Source: Solirubrobacterales bacterium
Lineage (GTDB): Bacteria > Actinomycetota > Thermoleophilia > Solirubrobacterales > Solirubrobacteraceae
Direction: 5' to 3'
Length of the DNA stretch: 6,088 bases
NCBI GenBank assembly: GCA_025963955.1
Contig: JAOPZU010000463.1
Location: forward strand, 1 to 6,088
The notes under the pieces were generated by a model. The model did no database searches. It was not told the origin of the DNA and was given only the letters and a program-made list of their open reading frames with translations. Shown here one piece after another: positions 1 to 4,721 of this stretch (positions are counted from its first letter, which is position 1; each line of letters starts with the position of its first letter). Position numbers and translations under genes: made by a program.

Positions 1-114
1 GCCCGGCGGGGCCGGTCATCGCCCTCCGCTTTCCGACGCGCGCTTCGCGTGGTGGGCGCGACGCGCCCGGGTGCGTCCATGGCGCTGCGGGCGATGACCG
101 GCTCCCCGCCGGGC
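1..114. repeat. Imperfect inverted repeat, arms 1-22 and 91-114
   Basis: The first 22 bases of the window are the reverse complement of positions 91-114, apart from a 2-base insertion (ct) in the right arm. The arms begin gcccggcggg (left) and gcgatgaccgg (right) and are separated by 68 bases. Pairing continues imperfectly inward for about 8 more bases. The left arm touches the window edge, so the repeat may be longer. The spacer also holds a small hairpin, gggcgc-gac-gcgccc at 54-68. It lies in the 3' flank of the minus-strand peptidase gene. Function is unknown; a folded 3' end of the transcript or a small repeat element are both possible. Confidence 0.6.
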
Positions 115-126
115 CTCATCGGCGGG
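105..126 (-). terminator. Possible terminator hairpin downstream of the peptidase gene
   Basis: A perfect 7-bp stem (cccgccg at 105-111, cggcggg at 120-126) encloses an 8-base loop. It lies 45-66 bases beyond the stop codon of the minus-strand peptidase gene. There is no T-run on either side, so this is not a classical intrinsic terminator, although GC-rich actinobacteria often lack the U-tract. Its left half overlaps the right arm of the larger inverted repeat, so the two folds would compete. Confidence 0.35.
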
Positions 127-170
127 ACCTACCGGCGGCGGGGCGATTCGCGTGGGGCGCCCGCGAACCT

Positions 171-1436
171 TCAGGACTGCTTGTCCCACCGCTTCAGCGA
201 CGGCAGTGGGTCGAACGGCGCGCCGCCCGTGTACCACCCGGGCGCCGACCACAGTTCCATGTGGAGGTGGCAGCCGTCGGCGTCACCCGTGTCCCCGACC
301 TCGCCGATCGGCTGGCCGGTGTAGACCGTGGCGCCCTTCACGACGGTCGCCGGCGCCTTGAGGTGCATGTAGACGTAGTCGGTCCCCGTCCCGGCCCCGT
401 CGATCACGACGTAGTTGCCCGCTGCGCCCTGGAAGCCCTGGAACTTGACCGTGCCGCCGCGCGCCGCGACGAGCAGCGTGCCGCACGCCGCGAACGCGTC
501 CTGTCCCTGGTGCACGTGGCCGGCGCGGCCGGTGCCGAAGCGCGCGACGTCGCCACCGAAGTCGTGCCGCCCGCGGATGGGGAAGATGTGCCCGAGGAAG
601 GTGAAGACGGGCGCCGGCGGCGTCTCGTCCTGCGCGGCGGTCGCGGTGCCGGGGGCGGTCTCGCGCACGCGGAAGCGGTAGCGGCCGTCGGCCTGCACGG
701 ACCCGTCGACGATGCCGCTCCACGACACGGACTGCACGGTCCCTCCGGCGCCGTCCCGCTCCCAGTGGCCCACGACAGCGCCATCGGACTCGCGCAGGAG
801 GTCGACCGAGACGTGGCGTGCCCCGCCCTCGGGGACGTAGACGCTCAGCGTCGCCTGGTGCGGACCGCGGAAGAAGACCTGCTTCACGTCGACGCGCGCG
901 TCGGGGCCGGTGCCGGCCAGCGCCACGCGGTTCGGCCCCGCGACGCCGATCGTCCTGCCCGTGACGCGCGACGCGTGCCCCGCCCCGTCCAGCACCTGGA
1001 CCGGACCGCTGACCGCGTTCCCGGGCACGACCACGTCCACGGCGTCCGGTGCGACGGCCACGGCCGCGCCGCTTGCCTCGTCCCCCTGGGCCTCGGCGCC
1101 CCGGAAGACGACGGTCTTCGCCCCCGCCATCGCGTCACCGGTCACGCGCACGACGCCCCCGGGCCGGACGACGTCCAGCCCGGCGCAGCTCGAGCGGCAG
1201 GTGATGAGCAGCGGCTTCGGCGGAGCGCTCACGACGACCGGCTTGCCCTCGGAGGCCTTCGCGGTGCCGGACGCCGCCGGATCCGGCTTCTGCTTCCCGT
1301 CCGGATCGGCGGTCGCCCCGCCGCCGCTCTGAGCCCCGGCGGAAGCGACGAGGGACAGCAGTCCTGCGATGAGCACGACGCACAGGCAGGCAACGGCAGA
1401 GCCCAGGCATCGCAGGTCCGACGGGTGATGCGGCAA
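171..1436 (-). CDS. Secreted M23-family metallopeptidase with Ig-like domains
   Basis: A 421-residue exported zinc peptidase of the M23 (LytM/lysostaphin) family, likely cutting peptidoglycan peptide bridges or a similar polymer outside the membrane. Residues 1-35 look like a Sec signal peptide: a hydrophobic core at about 13-31, then ASAGA as the signal peptidase I site, with no lipobox. A Gly/Ala/Lys-rich linker (36-72) follows, then an IPT/TIG-like beta region (about 76-165) and a FlgD-like Ig region (about 187-262). The M23 domain spans about 280-415. H309 and D313 (HQGQD) and H392 (HLH, 390-392) are the expected zinc ligands; H358 (YMH) and H390 are the expected catalytic histidines, so it should be active. 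C318 and C389 may form a disulfide. The start is TTG, supported by AAGGAG five bases upstream. It is transcribed divergently from the rplM operon. The family call is firm; the true substrate is inferred. Confidence 0.9.
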   Translation of the reverse strand: MPHHPSDLRCLGSAVACLCVVLIAGLLSLVASAGAQSGGGATADPDGKQKPDPAASGTAKASEGKPVVVSAPPKPLLITCRSSCAGLDVVRPGGVVRVTGDAMAGAKTVVFRGAEAQGDEASGAAVAVAPDAVDVVVPGNAVSGPVQVLDGAGHASRVTGRTIGVAGPNRVALAGTGPDARVDVKQVFFRGPHQATLSVYVPEGGARHVSVDLLRESDGAVVGHWERDGAGGTVQSVSWSGIVDGSVQADGRYRFRVRETAPGTATAAQDETPPAPVFTFLGHIFPIRGRHDFGGDVARFGTGRAGHVHQGQDAFAACGTLLVAARGGTVKFQGFQGAAGNYVVIDGAGTGTDYVYMHLKAPATVVKGATVYTGQPIGEVGDTGDADGCHLHMELWSAPGWYTGGAPFDPLPSLKRWDKQS

Positions 1437-1440
1437 ACTT

Positions 1441-1447
1441 GCTCCTT
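1441..1447 (-). promoter_or_regulatory. Strong Shine-Dalgarno deciding the TTG start of the peptidase
   Basis: Read on the minus strand, AAGGAGC occupies 1447-1441. The AAGGAG core ends five bases before the TTG at 1436-1434. This is the only textbook ribosome binding site in the window. It settles the start on a TTG codon and preserves the full signal peptide. Confidence 0.75.
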
Positions 1448-1480
1448 GGTCGGCGGCCTACGGGGTGAGCTGACGGGCTC

Positions 1481-1499
1481 GCGCGGTCAAGGTCCGCGC
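1481..1499. promoter_or_regulatory. Hairpin in the divergent intergenic region
   Basis: A perfect 6-bp stem gcgcgg/ccgcgc with loop tcaaggt sits 45 bases upstream of the peptidase start. On the minus strand the loop side carries TTGACC (1490-1485), which resembles a -35 element, but no good -10 lies at normal spacing. It could be an operator or a chance GC-rich fold. Confidence 0.3.
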
Positions 1500-1501
1500 T
1501 A

Positions 1502-1517
1502 CCGGCGACGTCGCCGG
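1502..1517. promoter_or_regulatory. 16-bp perfect palindrome, candidate operator
   Basis: The sequence ccggcgacgtcgccgg is a perfect 16-bp palindrome without a spacer, centred between 1509 and 1510. It lies between two divergent genes, 66 bases upstream of the peptidase start and about 200 bases upstream of rplM. Spacer-free symmetry of this length fits a dimeric regulator site. GC-rich DNA yields such palindromes by chance more often than balanced DNA, and no known regulator motif is recognised. Confidence 0.35.
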
Positions 1518-1555
1518 ATTCGCCCCAGGAGCCGGAGCTCCGATGGGTCCCCCGC

Positions 1556-1581
1556 TCCCCCCTAGGCAGTGCCAGGGGGGA
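1556..1581. promoter_or_regulatory. Long hairpin upstream of rplM
   Basis: An 8-bp stem (tcccccct at 1556-1563, agggggga at 1574-1581) is continued by an inner 3-bp stem ggc/gcc around triloop agt, with one bulged A at 1564. That gives 11 base pairs in 26 bases, the most stable-looking local fold in the intergenic region. No T-run follows on either strand. The 3' half overlaps an alternative pairing, tgccag (1570-1575) with ctggca (1602-1607). It could be a leader RNA element, if transcription of rplM starts further upstream, or a boundary element. It does not match any RNA family I can identify. Confidence 0.45.
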
Positions 1582-1640
1582 CTCGGCAGTCATGGATTGC
1601 GCTGGCAGGATACCCTGTGCGCAGGAAGGCCTGTCCCGCC

Positions 1641-1656
1641 CGCGTCCACCGACGCG
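1641..1656. promoter_or_regulatory. Small inverted repeat at the -35 position of the rplM promoter candidate
   Basis: A perfect 6-bp inverted repeat cgcgtc/gacgcg flanks the 4-base spacer cacc. Its right half ends 19 bases before the TACACT hexamer, so it occupies the expected -35 region. It may be an operator. The region has no recognisable TTGACA-like -35. Confidence 0.25.
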
Positions 1657-1675
1657 TGGGGCGCCTCTCCGTCGC

Positions 1676-1681
1676 TACACT
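1676..1681 (+). promoter_or_regulatory. Candidate -10 element for the rplM-rpsI-glmM-acpS-nnr operon
   Basis: TACACT fits the TAnnnT pattern of a housekeeping -10 element and is one of few such hexamers in this GC-rich intergenic stretch. It would place the transcript start near 1688, giving a 5' UTR of roughly 30 bases that opens with the hairpin at 1690-1710. The -35 region is poor. A second TAnnnT hexamer, TACCCT at 1611-1616, is an alternative that would give a leader of about 100 bases. Confidence 0.35.
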
Positions 1682-1689
1682 CCACCGCC

Positions 1690-1710
1690 GCCGCGCGCCG
1701 ACAGCGCGGC
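1690..1710 (+). promoter_or_regulatory. Leader hairpin just upstream of the rplM start
   Basis: A perfect 7-bp stem (gccgcgc at 1690-1696, gcgcggc at 1704-1710) encloses loop gccgaca and ends nine bases before the GTG start codon. It fills the place where a Shine-Dalgarno would sit. Autogenous control through a leader structure is known for L13 operons in other bacteria, so a regulatory role is plausible. This hairpin is not matched to any described L13 leader; the role is inferred from position. Confidence 0.4.
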
Positions 1711-1719
1711 CCTCTCGCC

Positions 1720-2154
1720 GTGAAGACCTACGTCGCAAATCCAACTGACCGTGAGCGCAACTGGGTGCTCGTCGACGCCAACGGGCAAACGCTCGGCCGG
1801 CTCGCGACCCAGATCGCCGACGCCTTGCGTGGCAAGCGCAAGGTCGAGTACACGCCCCACGTCGACACCGGCGACTTCGTCGTCGTCATCAACGCCGAGA
1901 AGATCAGCGTGACGGGGAACAAGCGTGCCGAGAAGCGGTATTACCGCCACTCGGGCTATCCGGGCGGCCTGAAGTCCCGCACCCTCGAGGAGATGCTCGA
2001 GCGTCGCCCCGAAGAGGTCATCCGGATCGCGGTGAAGGGCATGCTGCCCCGCAACCGCCTGGCCCGCAAGCAGATCACGAAGCTCAAGGTCTACGCCGGC
2101 GAGCAGCATCCGCACGCCGCGCAGAGCCCCACCCCGATGGAGATCAAGTCCTGA
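1720..2154 (+). CDS. rplM: 50S ribosomal protein L13
   Basis: L13 is a 23S rRNA-binding protein that acts early in assembly of the large ribosomal subunit. The 144-residue product (E. coli L13 has 142) aligns by eye along its whole length: the N-terminal [14 protein letters not shown], then [12 protein letters not shown] and [19 protein letters not shown], the [11 protein letters not shown] loop, [24 protein letters not shown], and the [13 protein letters not shown] tail. The frame is open upstream to 1543, but the family N-terminus fixes the GTG at 1720 as the start; the upstream codons are low-complexity and unlike L13. No Shine-Dalgarno precedes it; a hairpin at 1690-1710 lies there instead. 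The stop overlaps the rpsI start by one base (TGATG), indicating coupled translation. It is the first gene of the operon. Confidence 0.97.
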   Translation: MKTYVANPTDRERNWVLVDANGQTLGRLATQIADALRGKRKVEYTPHVDTGDFVVVINAEKISVTGNKRAEKRYYRHSGYPGGLKSRTLEEMLERRPEEVIRIAVKGMLPRNRLARKQITKLKVYAGEQHPHAAQSPTPMEIKS

Positions 2155-2957
2155 TGGCTGACGAGACGCCGAACGATTCCGCCCCCGAGGAGACCCCGGA
2201 GGCGACGCCCGCCCCCGAGGCCGTGACCGAGGAGGTCGTGTCCGAGGAGGTCGTCGAGGACGCCCCCGTCGTCGAGGACGCCCCGGTCGCCGAGGCGCCC
2301 GCCGAGGACGCTCCCGCCGTCGAGGAGGCCCCCGTCGCGGCGGCCGAGTCCGACGAGGACAGTGCCGACGAGGAGGACGAGCCCGCCGCGCCCCGCGCGA
2401 AGCCCGCCATCCCCGGCATGGACCTCGAGGTCGACATCGTCCGTGAGGGCGAGGACGCCCTCGGCCGCGAGACGCTCTACGACGAGGACGGCGAGGAGAT
2501 CATCCCGTCCGACGACGACGACGAGGATCTGCACGATCAGCCCATCGTCGCGAACGTCGACCTCTCCGCCGACGCGCGCTACCGCGCCACCGGCAAGCGG
2601 AAGACCGGCGTCGCCCGCGTCATCCTGAAGCCCGGCACGGGCGCCTACACGATCAACGGCAAGACGCTCGACGTGTTCTTCCCGCGCGTGACGCTGCAGC
2701 GCAACATCCGCCAGCCGCTGGAGACCGTCGGCTACGAGGACCGCATGGACGTCATCGCGACGATCCACGGCGGCGGTGTCTCGTCGCAGGCCGGCGCGCT
2801 GCGCCACGGCATCTCCAAGGCACTGCTGGAGGCTGACCCGAACCTGCGTGGCGAGCTCAAGCGCCGCGGCTTCCTGACGCGTGACGCACGCGTCAAGGAG
2901 CGCAAGAAGGCCGGCCTCAAGAAGGCCCGCAAGAAGCCGCAGTTCAGCAAGCGCTAG
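2154..2957 (+). CDS. rpsI: 30S ribosomal protein S9 with long acidic N-terminal extension
   Basis: S9 sits in the head of the small subunit, and its C-terminal tail reaches the P-site tRNA. The S9 core is residues 142-267: [67 protein letters not shown] and the invariant end QFSKR, all intact. The product is 267 residues, about twice the usual 130. Residues 1-140 are a Glu/Asp/Ala/Pro/Val-rich extension with 50 acidic and 4 basic residues; the first 80 contain no Lys or Arg. It includes VVEDAP-type repeats (33-57) and an acidic run, SDDDDED (119-125). Shorter acidic extensions occur on other actinobacterial S9 proteins; this one is extreme. The ATG overlaps the rplM stop; a GGAG lies 11 bases upstream, so coupling probably drives initiation. 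The extension is in frame with no break, so it is a real part of the ORF. Confidence 0.95.
   Translation: MADETPNDSAPEETPEATPAPEAVTEEVVSEEVVEDAPVVEDAPVAEAPAEDAPAVEEAPVAAAESDEDSADEEDEPAAPRAKPAIPGMDLEVDIVREGEDALGRETLYDEDGEEIIPSDDDDEDLHDQPIVANVDLSADARYRATGKRKTGVARVILKPGTGAYTINGKTLDVFFPRVTLQRNIRQPLETVGYEDRMDVIATIHGGGVSSQAGALRHGISKALLEADPNLRGELKRRGFLTRDARVKERKKAGLKKARKKPQFSKR
2250..2284 (+). repeat. Tandem 18-bp repeat in the rpsI extension
   Basis: A 17-base unit, gtcgtcgaggacgcccc, occurs at 2250-2266 and again at 2268-2284, a period of 18 bases encoding VVEDAP twice. Degenerate copies follow ([16 protein letters not shown]), and the preceding [10 protein letters not shown] is a 5-residue repeat. 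The pattern looks like in-frame growth by replication slippage. Confidence 0.8.
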
Positions 2958-2964
2958 CAGCGCT
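2950..2964 (+). promoter_or_regulatory. Stem-loop across the rpsI stop codon
   Basis: Two copies of the self-complementary hexamer agcgct (2950-2955 and 2959-2964) flank agc, giving a 6-bp stem with a triloop that contains most of the rpsI TAG stop. It occupies half of the short rpsI-glmM junction. It may affect coupling, message processing or polarity between the ribosomal and metabolic parts of the operon. No T-run follows, so it is not a standard terminator. Confidence 0.3.
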
Positions 2965-2977
2965 CCGAGCCCACCGG

Positions 2978-4318
2978 ATGGCTCGCAGGTTGTTCGGGAC
3001 CGACGGGGTCCGCGGTGTCGCCGGCGAGGTGCTCACCGCGGAGCTCGCGCTGGCCCTCGGGCGGGCGGTCACCCTGGCCGCCGAGCCCACGGAGGGCCGG
3101 CGGCCGCAGGTCCTCGTCATCCGGGACACGCGGGAGTCCGGCGAGATGCTCGAGGCCGCGCTGGCCGCGGGCGTCACCAGCGCCGGCGGCGACGTGCTGC
3201 TCGGCGGCGTCCTGCCGACGCCGGCGGCGCCGCTGCTCATCGCCCGGTACGGCTTCGACGTGGCCGCGGTCATCTCCGCCAGCCACAACCCCTTCCAGGA
3301 CAACGGCCTGAAGTTCTTCGGCGCCGACGGCCTCAAGCTCACGGACGCCACCGAGGCCCGGATCACCGAGCTCCTCGACCACGACGCCGAAGCCGCGCGC
3401 ACGGCGGCGCCCGGGGGGATCGGCCGCATCCGCGACCTGCACGGCACCCAGGAGGACTACCTCCGCGAGCTCCAAGCGCGGTTCCAGGACCTCGACCTGA
3501 CCGGCGTGGACGTCCTGCTCGATTGCGCCAACGGCGCCACCCACCGCGTCGGGCCGGAGATCTTCCGCCGCCTCGGCGCGACCACGCACGTCATCGCCGA
3601 CGCGCCCGACGGCCGCAACATCAACGCCGGCTGCGGCTCCACGCACGTCGAGCAGCTGGGGGAGGCCGTCGTCGCCGGCGGCCATCATCTCGGCTTCGCC
3701 TTCGACGGTGACGGGGATCGCGTCCTCGCGGTCGACCGCACCGGCGCGGTCGTCGACGGCGACGAGCTCATCGCCCTCGCCGCGCTGCACCTCAAGGCGC
3801 AGGATCGCCTCACGGGCGGAGGCGTCGCCGTGACCGTCATGACGAACTACGGCTTCCACACGGCCATGCGCGAGGCCGGCATCGAGGTGGCGATCACCGG
3901 CGTGGGGGACCGCTACGTCCTGGAGGAGCTGCGCACCCGCGAGTGGGCCCTCGGCGGCGAGCAGTCCGGCCACATCATCGACATGGGCTTCGTGCCGTCG
4001 GGCGACGGCGTGGCCAGCGCGCTGCTGACCCTGGAGGCGCTGGCGGGCGCCGATCTCGCCGACCGCCACGGGATGGACAAGCTGCCGCAGAAGCTCGTCA
4101 ACGTCCGCGTCGCCGACCGCGACGCGGCGATGACGGACGAGGTGCTGGTGGCCGCGGTCGCGCACGAGGCCTCCGGGCTCGACGGGCGCGGGCGCGTCCT
4201 CGTGCGGCCCTCCGGCACCGAGCAGCTCGTCCGCGTCATGGTCGAGGCGCCGACGGCCGAGGAGACGGACGACGTCTGCCGGCGGCTCGTCGCCCTCGTC
4301 CCGGGCGCACTGGTCTGA
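2978..4318 (+). CDS. glmM: Phosphoglucosamine mutase
   Basis: GlmM converts glucosamine-6-phosphate to glucosamine-1-phosphate in the cytoplasm, the step before GlmU makes UDP-GlcNAc for peptidoglycan. The 446-residue product has the full four-part alpha-D-phosphohexomutase layout. It starts with RLFGTDGVRG. The phosphoserine loop is ISASHNP, with the phosphorylated serine at S102, the same number as in E. coli GlmM. The metal loop is FDGDGDR (D243, D245, D247), the sugar loop GGEQSGH (326-332), and the phosphate loop RPSGTE (410-415). The residue after the phosphate loop is Gln416, where Pro is usual; this is a minor change. ATG at 2978 gives the expected N-terminus but has no clear Shine-Dalgarno. 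It follows rpsI by 20 bases. Its neighbourhood with ribosomal and acpS genes is common in Actinomycetota. Length and motifs argue against the related phosphomannomutases. Confidence 0.96.
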   Translation: MARRLFGTDGVRGVAGEVLTAELALALGRAVTLAAEPTEGRRPQVLVIRDTRESGEMLEAALAAGVTSAGGDVLLGGVLPTPAAPLLIARYGFDVAAVISASHNPFQDNGLKFFGADGLKLTDATEARITELLDHDAEAARTAAPGGIGRIRDLHGTQEDYLRELQARFQDLDLTGVDVLLDCANGATHRVGPEIFRRLGATTHVIADAPDGRNINAGCGSTHVEQLGEAVVAGGHHLGFAFDGDGDRVLAVDRTGAVVDGDELIALAALHLKAQDRLTGGGVAVTVMTNYGFHTAMREAGIEVAITGVGDRYVLEELRTREWALGGEQSGHIIDMGFVPSGDGVASALLTLEALAGADLADRHGMDKLPQKLVNVRVADRDAAMTDEVLVAAVAHEASGLDGRGRVLVRPSGTEQLVRVMVEAPTAEETDDVCRRLVALVPGALV

Positions 4319-4346
4319 GCGCCGTGATGACGCGGGCGCCCCGGGC

Positions 4347-4721
4347 ATGAGCGTCGGCATCGGACTCGACCTGCTGGACATCGACCGCCTCGAGCGTGCC
4401 CTGGCCCGTCGGCCGTCGCTCGCGCACCGCCTCTTCACGCCGGGCGAGCAGGCCTACGCCGCCGGCCGCGCGCGCCCCGGCCAGCACCTCGCGGCACGTT
4501 TCTGCGCGAAGGAGGCGGTCACCAAGGCGTTGCAGCTGGACGTCATGCGCCCGCTGGAGATCGAGGTTCGGGGCGGCGGCAGCAGCGAGGTCGGGATCAT
4601 GCTCAGCGGCGCGACGGCGGACGCCGCGGCCGCACGCGGGCTGGACGTCCGCGTGTCCCTGACCCACACGCCGACGACCGCCGGTGCCGTGGCCATCGCG
4701 CAGCCGGTGCCCGCCCGATGA
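4347..4721 (+). CDS. acpS: Holo-[acyl-carrier-protein] synthase
   Basis: AcpS transfers 4'-phosphopantetheine from CoA to a serine of apo-ACP, switching on the carrier for fatty acid synthesis. The 124-residue protein matches the usual AcpS size. It opens with GIGLDLLDIDRLERAL, where D8 is the expected magnesium ligand. The second signature is RFCAKEAVTKAL (51-62), with E56 as the other metal ligand and K55 beside it. The C-terminal VSLTHT (103-108) followed by AGAVAIA completes the fold. Arg14 in the N-terminal signature is also conserved. The ATG at 4347 gives the family N-terminus directly, though no Shine-Dalgarno is visible. The gene follows glmM by 28 bases and overlaps the next gene by four bases (ATGA). 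The residue set is complete, so it is probably functional. Confidence 0.95.
   Translation: MSVGIGLDLLDIDRLERALARRPSLAHRLFTPGEQAYAAGRARPGQHLAARFCAKEAVTKALQLDVMRPLEIEVRGGGSSEVGIMLSGATADAAAARGLDVRVSLTHTPTTAGAVAIAQPVPAR

Noticed and set aside
1..119. Possible start of another minus-strand gene (ATG at 119 reading off the left edge)
   Set aside because: The frame is open and GC-ending, but it has no convincing ribosome binding site, an R/A/P-rich product, and an overlap with the inverted repeat; too little sequence to support a gene.
1485..1490. TTGACC on the minus strand as a -35 box for the peptidase
   Set aside because: No TAnnnT hexamer lies 16-19 bases downstream; the nearest TA-containing hexamer is about 24 bases away, so a promoter call is not supported.
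261..1565. 434-codon open frame on the plus strand opposite the peptidase gene
   Set aside because: It mirrors the codon structure of a clear M23 gene in GC-rich DNA, and its product is an R/A/V/D-rich sequence with no recognisable domain.
1543..1719. Upstream in-frame extension of rplM
   Set aside because: The added 59 residues do not resemble L13 and span the intergenic hairpins and the candidate promoter. The family N-terminus begins at the GTG at 1720.
1437..1719. A tRNA or other standard RNA gene in the intergenic region
   Set aside because: There is no T-arm GTTCRA-type sequence and no cloverleaf; the hairpins do not assemble into a tRNA.
2091..2807. Minus-strand frame opposite rpsI, rich in Leu/Gly/Val/Asp
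   Set aside because: It is the complement of the Glu/Asp-rich repeats of the S9 extension and has no family features.
2881..3711. 276-codon plus-strand frame overlapping the rpsI end and glmM
   Set aside because: Arg/Pro/Ala-rich out-of-frame reading of two well-supported genes.
2954..4438. 494-codon open frame on the minus strand opposite glmM
   Set aside because: glmM is complete with all catalytic motifs in the opposite frame. Long antisense frames are expected when stop codons are rare, and this product shows no motif.
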